Shown here: one piece after another, positions 1 through 13,600 of the stretch | How the letters are laid out: the number at the start of each line of letters is the position of its first letter | Numbering within the stretch: the first letter of the stretch is position 1 | Assembly: GCA_021464415.1 (NCBI GenBank) | Contig: CM038467.1 | Coordinates: 23,034,011-23,098,010, forward strand | Source: Lonicera japonica | Lineage: Eukaryota; Streptophyta; Magnoliopsida; Dipsacales; Caprifoliaceae | Direction: 5' to 3' | Length of the DNA: 64,000 bases | Position numbers and translations under genes: made by a program | The notes under the pieces: generated by a model | Told to the model about the DNA's origin: nothing | What the model saw: only the letters and a program-made list of their open reading frames with translations | Databases searched by the model: none

Positions 1-2059
1 CATTAATCTTCCAATCTCCTCTTCCCTCTCCTCCTCTTCCTTCTTCTTTTTCTCAACAATGGTTTTTAAAAATTTACATTCATTTACCCTTAATGCAACA
101 CAAACTAATTATAATTAATCATTAATTCTTCTTCTTCTTCCTCTTCTTCTTCTCAACAATGTTTTTAAATTTTTACATTCATTTACCCTTAATGCAATAC
201 AAAGAAATTCTAAGTTACGGAGAATGGTAAAGAAGAAAGAATTAAGGTAATGTTTGGTGGATGTTTTGAGTTGAGTTTTTAAAATATGGTGTTTGGTATA
301 ATTTGAAAGTATGTTGAAAAGTGAATTTGGTTTTTGTTTGAGTTTTTTTTCAATCAATTAAAGAATCTCAAAAAAAAAATTCAAAAAATAGTCACAATGG
401 ATCTTATTTTATAGATCTCGAGTAGTATGTTTTAAATATAGATTTTTTATTTAATTTTGATTTTTGAATTTAAAGTTATGGTGTTTTAAAAGTTTTTTTA
501 GAAAGAGAAAATAAAGTAAAATAAATTTTGGAAAGTGTGAAAGTAGAGTTGATTTTGAAAAACTTAAGGAAAAAAAAACACATACCGAACAGGCCCTAAG
601 ATTCTTATTCATTTTGTTTTCTTAACACGTTGGAGAGTTAATAAAATTATTCAACCATTGACTAAGTTTTTTTTATGACTGTTTTTGTTGTTTAACATTG
701 ATATTTGTTGAAGACGAAGCAAAAAGGATTTAGAGAGAAAAACTACACTATTTTAGCTAATGTCGGCTTCCTATGACCGAAGTTCATCAAACTCCTCGGT
801 CCCTTACAACCGAGACCTCCTTGTATCATATTTTAGCTCTCGGGACTTTACATCGACCTCTAACAATCGAGTATTAAGAATAATTTCGGTTTCCTATGGC
901 CGGGGTTCACTCACTTCCTCGGTCCCTCACAATTGAGATATTCTGGACTATATTTTCAGCTATCGGGACCTTACGTCGGTCTTTAATAACTAAGTATTTT
1001 AGATAATTTCGATTTCTTAGGACTGAAATTCATCAAATTGCTCGATATCCTAAGATCGAAATTGTCTGGAATATAATCAAATTACTCAAATAAATCGAAT
1101 TTAATCAAAAAATTAAATTGGATAATGGTCGGTTCTCTGTGATCGAATTTAATCAAGTTACTAAAAATTGTTCTTATTCATATACAAAAAAAATTATATC
1201 TTTAAAATTTCATGAAAATCAAAAAATTACATCATTTGAACTTTGAATTCAGAGGCTCTAATTCAATTATATGCTTGTTAAACATATGAACACATTTTGA
1301 TTTTTGGGATATTTATGCCCATAAAAAAATTTAGTAAATTTTCACGTGACTAATATATAGCTGATATGTATCAATAACTCAATTCCTAAGGACTGAGGTA
1401 TTTGGAAAAAAATATAACCCTTTAAATTTTTTTTTCATTACCTCTTCCCCTCAGAGATGAGTAATAGGCATGTTTTTGACCTATAGACCAAGAAAAATGA
1501 TAAATGTCAATTCTGTAAAACCAAAATATTATTCTCCTTCACGTTTTCATATGATACATTTGGTCACCGAAAACTGAACAAGTGCTTCAATTTCGGTTTC
1601 CCGTAACTAAGGTAACCTGTTTTTATGCTCTAATTCGTTTTGTTGATATTAACTAAAGAAAATAAACATTAAATATAATAAAAGCAAACATATCTCTCTT
1701 TCATTGTGTTTTTCTATCTTGATAATCCTTGATTTGCTATTCTCTATCATTCTCTACAACTTAAGATTTTTTTTGTGTTACATCAATGGAGATTTTGTGT
1801 ATTTTTGTGAATTACTTTTAAATTTTTATTAACTTTTGAAATGAACTGAATGGGTTAATTAGATCTGACTTTTTATTAATTATTAACCATTGAGTAAAAA
1901 TCATAAAAAAGAGGATGAAAATGATGAATAATAATTAATGTCAATGAGTGATTAGTTGACCGAAAATGATTAATTGGGTGGGGTGAAAATAAAAATTTAA
2001 AATTTTTTTTTTAGTGAGAGTGGAAACAAGAAATTTGTAAGGTGATAATAATACCACCC
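1..2059 (-). mobile_element. Unclassified TIR DNA transposon, copy 1 (cut by window edge)
   Basis: The right end (2010-2059), read in reverse, starts GGGTGGTATTATTATCACC and matches the terminal inverted repeat of the element at 37236-38568. The first 200 bases (CTT-rich tracts and a segment around 60-120) and 770-1080 (alternating tcggt/accgag motifs) match the interior of that element in reverse orientation, so this is an inverted relative. The left end lies outside the window. No transposase reading frame is present, so it looks non-autonomous. The superfamily is unresolved. Confidence 0.65.
246..596. mobile_element. Tourist-like (PIF/Harbinger) MITE
   Basis: The left end reads GGTAATGTTTGGTGG and the right end, reversed, GGGCCTGTTCGGTATGTG, which resembles the classic Tourist terminus. 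Both sides are flanked by TAA (243-245 and 597-599), the trinucleotide target duplication typical of PIF/Harbinger elements. It is 351 bp, non-coding, and nested in the larger TIR element; the flanking 1-200 and 770+ parts of that element continue on either side. Confidence 0.7.
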
Positions 2060-2442
2060 TTGATTATGAGTTTCTCAAATTAAATTCTGCCAACCATAAA
2101 ATTTTTTGATGTTGATGATTAACAACGTTAAAAATTAATTGAAATGAGTAAAAGCCGACTGAAAAAAGAAATGAAAAAGGAAAAAGAGAGATTCAAAATA
2201 ATTTGCCCGCAAGATTTGGAAAAAGGAAAAATTAGACAAAGTAAAGCAAAGGAAAAAGCAGCAACTCAGCAATCGGCAATAGGCAAGTCCGTTGCGAAAT
2301 TAACGACACGTCACTCACCCTTCGTCCACGTGTACACCCACCTCGTATCCACGTGCCCCTCCGAATCTCTCTTTCTCTCTCTACACGCATTTCCCCCTTC
2401 ATTCTCCCTCACCTCCCCTTTCTCCGCCTTGATGATTCATCA
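2060..2442 (+). promoter_or_regulatory. TOM1-like promoter/5' UTR with two G-boxes
   Basis: Two perfect CACGTG G-boxes lie at 2327-2332 and 2350-2355, 23 bp apart, with a related ACGTCA motif near 2308. They are about 90-115 bp before the start codon. G-boxes bind bZIP and bHLH factors linked to light and abscisic acid responses; which apply here is not known. The stretch just before the ATG is pyrimidine-rich, as in many plant 5' UTRs. Confidence 0.5.
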
Positions 2443-5400
2443 ATGGCGTCCATGCTCAGAACGAAGAGCTTCGGTTTTAGAGTCACCGACGTTCACGCTA
2501 CAGGAGTGACGGACGTATTCCATTGGTGGAACGAAATCAACGAGTCTCAACATTCGGAACGAGCCATCTTCTTCACTCTATGTGCCGCTTATGCTCTCGT
2601 CTCCATTGTTGCTCTGGTATTCATCTCTTTTTTTCCCTTTATCGATTTACAATACAAATTTAGAATAGTTTTTGTGTAATTAGATCATTATTGTAAAGCC
2701 CTAGACTCTACTTTCCCCTTTATTTAAGTGCGTGGTTTCATTTTCAAGTCTCGATAGAGTCATTAACCTTTTAGAGGTTATAATTTGATAATTGTTTTGT
2801 ATCCTCGGAACTCATCAACGTACGAACATCACATGAACTATAATAGACTCAGCCTAAATTTACCAATTTAGGATTCCAGAAAGATCCAAAACTCGGACCA
2901 AATGAGCAACGAAGTGCTCTGTACTAATCCGTTATGAATATTAAGTTTCTTTATTGCAATGTAATGTACAGGGCATCTGTACGTATGATTTTTGTTTGTG
3001 AAATTATTTGTCTGAGATTCTGAAATTGATAATGGAAATTCCATGTTCACTAGTTTGGAAAATGGATATTTATGTGAGTTATGTCATTAAAAGACTAAGG
3101 CACGTCGATAACGGTTTCATTATTGACGGACACTGGATTTGTGAACTTTCAGTTATTAATTTGTGGTCAAATATCCTAAATTCCAAATGTCGGTCGAGTA
3201 CTAGCACTGCAACAAAAGAGTAAATGTACCTGAGACCGACAAAGAATAGTGACACCTGCCTGTGTCCACATGTCTCAAAAAGATAGTCCCACTTTCCATT
3301 TTGGGATGTCTCAAATTGACAGTCCCATTTCCTTTTCAAGGCATAATCAATATACCATATCTCACAATAGAAAACGATTTAGATTCTCGACCACTGATTA
3401 GGTTGAAATTAGTTGTTTTCACAAAAATGTACCATAGTCAAAGTGGCACTATCTTTTTGAGACAGGGGAGTAATAGCTAAAACCATTTTGGGCCCCAGAA
3501 GATGAATGGGATTGCTTGAAATACTTGGTAACCTGATCACGAAGGCATTAATCTGATAGGAAACTCCACCTTGTCAAGTAACCATCCACACATTGTTGCC
3601 TCTTTGAAGGGGGAATTAATGGCATCTAACCTTTCCTTTTAGTTCACTTTTCCATTATGGTCCCGCCCCACCACCCCAAACACCAAAAAAAATAAAAAAA
3701 TAAAAAGTTTTGCTCAGTTAATGAACTTTTCTTATTCTTTGGCTATTTTAGAGTATTCTTCCATTTCTTTTTCTTTTGTAGTACAATACAAGATACTCCT
3801 CAGCAGATTAGAAGTCTCTATTCAAAAGTCAAACTTCCTTTTTCTGTGTATCTGTCTATGCTACTCGTATAGCATATTTCTATACTTACTCTATGTTGCA
3901 ATTAACATGTATTTCTTATACATGATGCAACTCCAACATGCTTCTAATTAATGCTACTATATTCCAAATTAAGAGTTTCTATTTGATTTTCACATGTTTT
4001 AAGAAGAATAATTTTAGCGCAATCAATTGCCGAGAATAGAATTTATTTTTATTGTGAGAATTTGTACTTAGATTATGTCCAAATGAAGAACAGAACTTTT
4101 GATTTGGAACATACTAGAAAAGGAAGGGCAGAAAGACACTTAATTTTTGGGGCCGTGGAATATGGATATTATGTTGCTGGACAACATTCTATTTCAACAA
4201 ATTTCTACCCTTTCCTGGCCCACTCCAAGATTAAATTCTGGATCTGACCTTGGCCAGCTTCCTTCCTCTTGTTGATGGGGAGAGTATTTCTTGTGGATCT
4301 TTCATTCCCTTGCGCTCATAATTTGAAATAAACACTTCATATGTCTTCTCTCTTTTTAATGTTGCGAATATCACATGCATGATTGCACAAATATATATTA
4401 TTACACATTGTTCTAAAATAGCATGCTTGTTTCTTATTTCCAGGTGCAACTCATCCGTATTCAATTGAGAGTACCAGAATATGGTTGGACAACACAAAAG
4501 GTTTTCCACTTGATGAATTTTGTTGTCAATGGATGTAAGAAAAAGCATGTAATTTTATTTTATTTTATTTATTTTATTTTTTTCAAATTCTTGTGACTAT
4601 TCTCTATCTTTGCTCACATCCATCTGATCCTTGTGAAAACCAATTTTTTGTTCTGCAGTAAGGGCTATTCTGTTTGGACTCCATAGGAGTGTGTATCAAA
4701 TCAGACCTAAAGTAAGTTACATGAGCTGCAACCTCATTTAATATCTCACGATGAGGGCAATATTTGCTACAACTTAACAGGGATCTAGTAAATTTTTATG
4801 TACGCGCAATTTTATAAAAGTTTTTTGCTTGAAGATTTGGAATGGCAAAGAATATTTTGAAGAATTTGATGTCTTGCAAACAATCTACTTATTGTAGTAG
4901 GAAAAAGGTCTGTAGTAACGTTACACTAACTGATCTTGCCAAGTTTTGTAGACCAAATGAATTGGCAGACAAGCAACGATTAGTATTTTTGGAGAACCCA
5001 TATACCAATTTGTGGATGGCTGCCACATCATTTGGTGCACAAAAGTTGACGAGTCTATTTCATCAGTACCTTGAGATGAGTTTGGAAATAATTTGAAGTA
5101 GTAATGAACTATATGGAAGTAGTTGCAAAATGTTATTGTATTTCACTTTATTACTAGATCATGATTATATACGTTTTTTCCTTTTCTAATTGGATATGAT
5201 ACTTTTTCCATAAAAATCAGCCCCTCATTATGTCTATATTACAAGAACAAACACATTGCATTTTTGTTATCTGAAGTTGTCGTTCTTATACAGGCGCTCG
5301 AAATGATAGTTCTGGATGTTCCTGGTCTTCTATTTTTTTCGACATATACATTACTGGTTTTATTTTGGGCGGAGATATATCATCAGGTACTATATTTTTT

Positions 5401-7968
5401 TCCTCTTTTAATTTGCATAACACCACCTGTAGTTAAAATGCAATGATGATGCTGACCAGCTCATTTTTTTTTTTCGTAATTTTCTTCAGGCAAGAAGCCT
5501 TCCCGTTGATAAACTAAGGCCCGCATACTTTATTGTCAATGGTTTTATATACTTCACACAGGTAGGAGTAGGATGAGCAATGTAAGACCTTAAGCTTTTA
5601 TCTATTCTAGCATTAAAAGCAAAAACATAAATATTTAAGTGTATATTTGGGAAATTTTGGATACACACACTAGACATGTTTTTACTCTCTTTGTGGATAA
5701 TGGTGAACAGAGCTTCAATTATTGAAAGGGAAAATTAGTTGTTATTCCTTAGAGTGAAGTTGTACTTCTATTTTGTAACCTCTTATTCTAAAACCAAGTC
5801 AAAGTCCCTATTTTATTTTGTACTTGCCTAAGAAGTCTTAGGTAATGATATGACAAGATATTTAGGTGGCACAACATATTAAGTCCTAATTACAATGGTA
5901 ATAGTGCCATGGACACTAGGGGTATAACAAAATTGGCAAAGATCAACTCTCGGTATCCCCATTTCCCGTGCCCCTCCCCCAAGGCTGAACGCCAAATGTA
6001 CCCGTGTATCGCTTGTATCAAAAAAATGGTGGCCAAGCATTATATGCAGCTGCCTTTCCTGACAGTTGAAGGTTAATGTCACTGTTCAATTGATGGTTAT
6101 TTTTGGAATTAATATCACTGTTCTGGTCACTGTATGCTACTGGGTGCAACCAATGTCACCGGCCTGTGATGTTTTGACCAAGTTTGAATATCTGACTAGG
6201 TACTAAATGTTGAAAAAAATGAGTATAGTGGAAGTACAAAGATTTTTAGTTGCTAGGGACTAAAAACTGAAAGTACCTATTCAAAGCTGGGTTGAGGTGA
6301 AAATTTGTGTGGGTGGATCCAAGATTTCTCATACTTATGCAGTTATGCCTCAGTCGTGCAAGTACCTTGAGTACTCATTTTAACCGCGTCCCCCTTATTT
6401 ATATTTATTATGTTGTGATGTTAGTTGTGTATCTGGATTGCAATGAGACTTGGGCAGAATCATACTGCGGTCAAAGTTGCTAAACTCTTCAGTTCAGGTC
6501 ATACTTTTTATAACCGAGTTAGTTCATAGTTACATTCAATATGATTCTTACTCTATTCGTTGACACAAGGATGGATTCTCTCTCTGTAGTTAGTTCATTC
6601 TGTGCTGCTCTTGGATTCATGATATATGGTGGAAGGTATGGCTACTATTTGTTTTATGCTATTAAAGATAGGTTTTTTTTTTTTAACTTTACCAAGTTGT
6701 TTTTGACCTTTTAGGTTGTTTGTAATGCTCCGGCGCTTCCCTATTGAATCTAGAGGTCGTCAAAAGAAGCTGCATGAGGTTTGTTCCTCTACTCCATGTC
6801 AAAGTTATTACCATAATGTTGTTTGTAAAGAGGAGGTTTTCCTATGAAGGAGGAGCTTTAAAAGGAATGGGACTGGTGGGGCTTATACAAACATGAGTTG
6901 ACATTATCACTGTTAATTTGTAAATCTACCAACTAATCTCTAGATATTTCTGTATTAACAGTGTGTGTTTGAACAATGAGCTATCAAGTGGCAATACCTG
7001 AATACAAAACTAGTAGACCCACAAATCCACGATAAATTATTTCTCAGCACAGTGTAAGAACCATACTGCTGATGGCCCAAAATCAAGTTTCCATCCCAGG
7101 AATTATTTCTCTAATATCATTTTCTTTTCAATTTTCTGAGCAAGCTTTTCGTCATGTTACTCTTTCATATCCTCTGGCAAAAGAGAACGACCCTTATGTT
7201 TTAGAAACCAGTTAGAAAAAAAGAATACCAATCCTGTTATGCCAGGGGATCGTTTGAATGCAATATATATATAATATACTGTATTATTATTATTATTATT
7301 GGCAATGGCCTAAATATCTACTGTGTTTTAATTAATGGCAGGTTGGGTTTGTAACCGGAATTTGCTGCACTTGTTTCTTGATAAGATGCTTTGTGGTGAG
7401 TTATCTTTTTTGTTCTAAAAATGCATGCATGTATGCGTATGTGTGATCCAAACATCTTTACTGGTCTTAATGTGGTAGGTTGCTTTATCTGCCTTTGATG
7501 AGGATGTTGATGTAGATGTCCTGGACCATCCAGTTCTAGATCTTGTCTTTTACATGGTAAGTCTTGTTTTTTCATTCATTTTCCAACTTTACAATCAAAC
7601 ACCACCTTAATATTTAATTTTGCATACTCTTAGACCACTTCTATTTTTGGGCTAGCTCCTGCACCCTCTATACGAACACAAAGAGAAGTTTGAGAATAAA
7701 ACTTGAAAATTGCAAAAACCAAACAATTTCACTGAAGACTGGCTAATAGTTTAACACTCCCTCCATTTAAGATCAGTCTCAATTGGACTTCTGTAGACTT
7801 TTTTGAAAACAAATTTCAACTTAACCATGGTCGAGAATCACAACCTATTTTCATTTCTATCTTCCTTATATTCAGGTAGTGGAAATTCTTCCATCTGCAA
7901 TGGTGCTTTTCATCCTTCGAAAGTTGCCCCCAAGGCGCATATCAGATCAATATCACCCCATCAAGTGA
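2443..7968 (+). CDS. TOM1: TOM1/TOM3-family (tobamovirus multiplication 1-like) membrane protein
   Basis: Eleven exons join in frame to 296 aa, the usual family length: 2443-2616, 4444-4534, 4659-4711, 5294-5386, 5490-5561, 6425-6497, 6590-6635, 6715-6778, 7342-7395, 7479-7556, 7876-7968. All introns are GT-AG. Family blocks visible include [75 protein letters not shown] and the tail [10 protein letters not shown]. The family consists of seven-pass tonoplast/endomembrane proteins first found as host factors for tobamovirus replication; the normal plant role is less clear. The ATG at 2443 is chosen because it follows a pyrimidine-rich leader and gives the MASML start; the frame is open upstream to 2353 but without an ATG. 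The gene looks intact. Which paralogue (TOM1, TOM3 or THH1) cannot be settled by eye. Confidence 0.93.
3256..3472. mobile_element. Stowaway-like MITE in TOM1-like intron 1
   Basis: The segment TGTCTCAAAAAGATAGTCCC (3271-3290) recurs inverted at the right end; reversed from 3472 it reads TACTCCCCTGTCTCAAAAAG. This resembles mariner/Stowaway termini (CTCCCT..GTCTCA) with TA flanks. The left extremity is degraded, so the exact start is uncertain. Confidence 0.5.
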
Positions 7969-9780
7969 GACTCTGTTCACGCCTTCACGGCACTTTACGC
8001 AAACTTTGAGAAAGAATGCCTTTGGAACATCTTAGATCCATGTGAGCTTCACACCAAAATGGTTTTAATTCTCTACCCCGTTGTTCATGTACATATTTTA
8101 CCTACTTGCAAAAAAAATACTTTTGTTTATAGTAATTCTTTCTTATGTTTTAATTTCTTGAACTGAGATTGGCATCTTGAATGGCTTTCTTTGAGATAGA
8201 TTGTGTAGTTTAGATATCTGAAAATGAGACAATCCACCCTAAGGAAATCTTTATAGTTTCGTCAGATTAGTTAACTTTCACGTAATAATAGTTATTTTAG
8301 TCGAAATAATATTTAATAATTTATTCTACAAGGACACTCAGCTTTTTTTAATTGGTCACCGGCAGTCATCGTGGTCAATGGCCGTCCACCCTGCCAACAG
8401 TGGAGCCTGGTTGGTGGGCAGCCTCATTTAGTGATGGCCGTGGATGGTTTATTGTAATTTTCATAATAAGATGGAAGACTATCTTTGATAAATAAAAATG
8501 ATTTTTCTTTGTTTTGAAATGGCAATGTTTGATCTCTCCTTCAGTCGCAGAGCCAACATTTGATATTAAGGTGGGGGAAAAATAAAATTTATGCACAATT
8601 AAACACGTTTATCTTTTGAGAGTCTAGTATTTCAATGATTGTGTTGAAAAATATTCTTATAAAGTTTCACTAATTGTGTAAAAAGTAGTTTTATAAAGTA
8701 TCATTACACATAATTTTAAAGAAAAATTACCATAATAAGGTGCAATAAGCCATCTTTAACTATAAAAAACATGATAAAATAAAGTCATAAGTGTAATTTT
8801 ATTTAAAAAAAGTTTAGATGCGCAAAATCTAAATATTACTACTAAATTTATAATTAGTTTAAATTGTTTAAATGGAAGTGACTGTTTGGTCGAAATTTGT
8901 ATTTTTTTAGTGCGGTTTGATTCGTATTAAAATATAGAAAATATGTTGGAAATGTAAATCACAGTTGTTTCATTGGAATTTATGTAATAATCCTTACCTT
9001 AATAAAAAAATAAATTTAATTTGAGATATGCGATGATAAATCTGGTGGTTCTTAGGTAAAAAGAGAGATTTAAATCTTAGTTCTTAGTGTGATAATCAAC
9101 CTTTTGACCACTAGGATTAATAACCCAATCTCTCACCTCATCAATTTAAGAGTTGACTATATTTATTAAAAAATAACAGTTTGCCTATTTGAAATAAAAA
9201 TCTATGATTATTGAAACACGTTAATCATAACAATAGCAAAACCCAGTTAACTAAAATGTAAATTTGTTTTCCCAATTTTTTCCAGGTCAAATGAAAATGG
9301 GAAATAGCATTGCTCATGCATGCATGAGAAAACTGTATCTCACTCTAGTCCTTTCCAGGAATTTCTTACATGTATTTCCTTTTGAAAGATGCAGTGCGTC
9401 CAATAAAAAGTTTGAAAACAATTAAAAACATTATTCAATTTTATGAAAAGTTGGAAAAGAAAAATAAGGTATTTAGTGATATGTTTTATTATTATTTTTT
9501 GCTTAATTTTTATTGAACTGCAGGTATATTAATCTCTATGTATTAAAAAATAGAAGTTAGATCAACTCTTTTTTTTTTCCTACACAATTTTTTTAAAAAT
9601 AATTTGAAAGGTCTAGGTTTATTAGAGAGGATTGTCTTCCCCAAAAACATAAGGCAGGCTTTTGAGGTTATAGTCCAAATAGTTTTTGGGTTTAACATCA
9701 AGATTTTATTTTATTTATTTATTTTAATACAAATAATATTTAATAAAATAATTTAATTATAGGATAGATTTGAAGACCTT
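7969..9780. other. Intergenic, AT-rich, 3' of the TOM1-like gene
   Basis: The first 150 bases are probably the 3' UTR of the TOM1-like gene. The rest has no coding region I can support. A GC-richer patch at 8355-8450 has no recognisable identity. At 9048-9145, read in reverse, there is a faint tRNA-like pattern (box A-like TAGTGGTCAAAAGG, box B-like AAGATTTAAATCTC) that could be an old SINE head; I regard it as weak. Confidence 0.4.
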
Positions 9781-9784
9781 CAGG

Positions 9785-10110
9785 TTTTTTCTTTTTGTGT
9801 GATGGTACTTTTGAAGCTTTTTTTCCCAAAGCCGCTTCTGTGTGTATCTTATTTGACAAAATTTTTCATCTTTACGATGGTGTAGCAAAGAAAGTAGTTG
9901 TTTCTTCGGCTTTAATAACAAACACGATGGCAGTTAGAGAAGCTTGTGTTATCAGGGCAAATAGGAACTTATTCGGCTTAGTTACTTGCAGCAATTCTAA
10001 AATAGTTATTTTTTAGGCATTTTCGGATCTTGACCTTCCCTGGGAGATAGAGGCTTTAGTAGGTGACATTCGGAACTTTGCGGTTAGATTTAATTTCAAT
10101 TAACAGGTTT
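9785..10110 (+). pseudogene. LINE-type RNase H-like (RVT_3) relic
   Basis: Reading near 9795 gives a CDGTF motif (family N/TDG), then VVSSALITNTMAVREACV, matching the conserved ALxAEAxAxREA helix of the RNase H-like domain that ends plant non-LTR retrotransposons. After a stop at about 10014-10016 the frame continues with LPWEIEALVGDIRNFA, the usual following block (PPWEIxxLIxDIR). The catalytic acidic residues and flanking RT are missing, so it is a dead fragment. Confidence 0.65.
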
Positions 10111-10691
10111 GTTTTTTAAAATTATTTTTAACATCAAGATTAGATTCACGTCTCAAAAGTATGTGACGAAAAAATAATGTATAAATGGTGGGGCAATCGG
10201 CCACGCTCTACTTGCTAATCTAACCACGCTACTCCTACTGGGATGCCTAACCGCCAACCATTCGCTTGCCACGTGTAATTTTCTAGACAGACCCGCGTTC
10301 TATCATAAAGACCGTTTACCATTTCCACTAAACTTGGAGGAAACGAAAGGTCACACACTCACACTTCCCAAATTTTCGTAAATCCAGGGGCAAAACCGTC
10401 ATTTAATCCGGTCCCACCACGCTAGCCGCCATACTCCACCGATATTCACCCTCCCCTTCTTCGCAGCTCACCATATTAACCTACGTACCATCATCTGATC
10501 ATCATAACCAATTAAATACTGTATAAACGTAGGCGCCAAAAGCCGAAGATCTGGCTGAAAAAAAAGCAATAGTCTGCGACACACTGTATCATAATCCTAT
10601 CCCCGTAAAACTTCTTTTTTGTCTATCTACCATACAAAACTGAACTTGATTGAAGAACTGTAAGAAGTTTGATTTGGAATTTGGATCGGAG
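10111..10691 (+). promoter_or_regulatory. AOX2 promoter and 5' UTR
   Basis: The stretch holds a perfect G-box CACGTG at 10270-10275, within ccacgtgtaatt, and a TATA-like TATAAA at 10522-10527, about 165 bp before the start codon. Transcription would then start near 10550. The reading frame is open upstream to 10650 but begins there only with TTG, so it is taken as 5' UTR. Confidence 0.45.
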
Positions 10692-13600
10692 ATGAATCAG
10701 TTAATGGCGAGGTCTGTGATGCGAAGTTTGATCGGTGGAGTGAGGCGTTTTGATGAGACGGCTGTGGTGAGGGATGGATTCTCCGGCAGGGAGCGCTGGT
10801 GGAGAATGTTGAGCACGGCGGCAGAGACGGCGGTGGCGCCGGAGAAGAAGGACCGAGAGGAAAGTGCTGCGGTGCCGGCGAAGAAGGAGAGAGTCGAGGT
10901 GGTGACCTCGAGCTACTGGGGAATTTCGCGGCCTAAGATTACTAGAGAGGATGGGACTGAATGGCCGTGGAACTGTTTCATGGTAATATATATATATATA
11001 TAATTTTTTTTAATCGGAGTTATAGTCGTTGAAAGCTTTCATATTCTGTGTATTTCTAGTTTGCGTTTGCTTGTAGTTTGCTGTTTGTGTGTATATGAGT
11101 ATATCTATATCTATATGTATATGTGTTTAGTTTTCGTCATGGTCTTCGAAATTGGTTCGTGGTGCTTTGAGTTATGAAACCATGTGCTATGGCTCGAATC
11201 TGTAGTCAATCCTATTTCCGATAGGGATAGTTGACAACTGAATCCAATTTTACCCATTCTTTTCATATCCGTAATAGTGCGAAAAGAAGTCTTTGCAACG
11301 ATGCGGCGTTGTTTAGTTAGGGAAGAAATCTCTGATTCTTCATCCTTCTACGCGACATAGTTATCTGAAATAAAAAAAAAAAAAGACATTAGATCTAGTC
11401 ATCTAGCTAAATAAAGATGAATATGATATGGATCCCACTTTTTTAAAAAAAGATGAATATGATATGGACTCCACTTTTAAAAAAAATGCTTGGTTGCCGC
11501 ATTAGATTTGTCAATTTTTATGTCTATGTGAAATAAGTGCTTCATCAATTACTTATTTCTTAATTGTTCACTATCTCTCATTTTGTGCAAGGCTTATTAA
11601 TTATATGGTGAATATCAAATGGAACATTTTTTTTTGAATTTGACTGTTTTGGATTGCTGGAGTTATTTTTTTCTCATACCTTCTTCTTAGTTTTAGCTAA
11701 TTCGCTTAATTATCTATTAGTTCTTTGAGTTTTCCAAATTCTCTGATTCCATTGGACGAGTTCGGCAAATCATTTGTGTTAAAACCTTTCATATCCAGAT
11801 TTCCGACTCTCTTGATTGAAACCTGTTGGCATCCAATCCACTTTTTGTGGCTGCCTAGCTGTACATTGGATTCCTTACCTAAAAAACAATACATACAAAA
11901 TGCAATTTTTTCTTGAATATGAATCTTGAATGTTGAGTAATGGGCATTTTTCAGGATTCTACTAATAAGGATGATTTTAGAACGTTAGGTTCTTATGTAG
12001 AGTATGCCAACAGGTTTTCTTCTTGTTCACATGAATGATAGAATGAGCTGGTGAGTTTTGAAATGAGTGATGGGGAAGAGTTTGGATATAGTTTCATATA
12101 GGGACATCAGTGATATGTTCAAGATCCTGTGATGGGTGATTGGGTGAAAGCTGATTTGATTAAAATCGATTGAAACACGGGTACAGTCCATTGGCTTGTT
12201 CACAAAACCGATAATGTCAAATCTATAAAGTATACAATTGTCTTAATATTTGAATTGAGATATCAGATTCATTGCCACGAAACAAGAGCCCGAAAAGTGC
12301 CTTTGCACGATGCTTGTGTTCTGGATACACTTATTGATAGTCATTCTTGAGAAAATAACTAAGCTACTTGGTATTGAGTCCAGTTGTATGTATAGTTTAT
12401 TTCCTTTAACCATTTTGTGGCAGGCACCTTTTGAATATTTTCCCAAAAATGTGGTAGCAAAGTCCTATTTTATTATGCAATAAGTGCCATTTCTTAAAAA
12501 ACAAGAATATTATAGTTATATTTCAAAAAAAAAAAGAATATCATAGTTAATATTAGAAGTGAATATTGCCCAAAAATAAAAGGGGGAAATACCCCTTCTT
12601 TTCTTTTTTTTTTTTGCCATCAAATGTAGTAGTTCAAGCATTGACAGCTCAGTAATCAGAAAAACTCAGCTATTTTTTGTTACCCTTCACGAGCATTTTA
12701 ATGACGCCTTTTTGGTGAATAATATACCTTATGTAGAGCAAGAAATATATGCAAAATGCAAGACTGCTGATGGTTTAATTTTGAATGAATGCTGAGGTAT
12801 CTATAGTCAAGTTTCTTCTCCATTTAATGTTGAAATATGCTACAGATTTGTCAGTAACCCATGCTTAAGATACAGTTGTATACTATGATGTGATAATGGA
12901 TAAGAAGATTTCAAAAGGATTCTGTGATTTACAATCTCATTTAGACGAAATCTTTTGTGTTAATATTTGGCATAATCTTTTTGTTTTTCCTCTGCGTGTC
13001 TGGAAAGTTGAAGGCCTTAAATATATGCTATGTGTGTTGTAAGTTATTATTCATCTATTTTGCAGCCATGGGAAACCTACCAAGCAGACTTATCAATCGA
13101 TTTGAGCAAGCACCATGTACCAAAGACATTCCTTGATAAAGTTGCGTACAGGACAGTGAAACTCCTTCGGATTCCGACTGATTTATTTTTCAGGGTGAGT
13201 CATCTTCTTGATCCCTTTTTTCCTCTTTGGTTCCTTCCTATATTATATACCGATATGTTAACTAGTCAACTAGAAAACGCCTAAGGATTGTTGTGACATG
13301 TGACTTTAAGTTTGTGCTAGAGGTGGTTGTGTTCTAGTATAGGCACAACGGAGTCTGTTCTTGTAGATAGAGGCATACATGAATCATAGAATTCTGTGTT
13401 GTCATTCGCTCCACTCTCCCTAATATATATATTTTTAATAAGTAAAACCTCTTACCAGCTTAATTAGACATTTAATGCAGCAAAAGTAGAAAGTTCAATC
13501 TTTTTGCTTGAGCAGGATCATGGTGCAATGAAGGTTCTGAAGCAAGTGAATAGCTTTAGTCTGTGGTTTTTTTGTAGTATTTTGAAACAAGATATATAAT

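Noticed and set aside
2144..2509. 121-codon frame over the TOM1-like leader
   Set aside because: It is in a different frame from the conserved protein, is lysine-rich and low in complexity, and reads through the promoter and 5' UTR.
8530..8590. Shared gcagagcca-type motif at about 8540, 18030 (reversed) and 39805
   Set aside because: It may be a dispersed old repeat end, but boundaries, inverted repeats or target duplications could not be seen.
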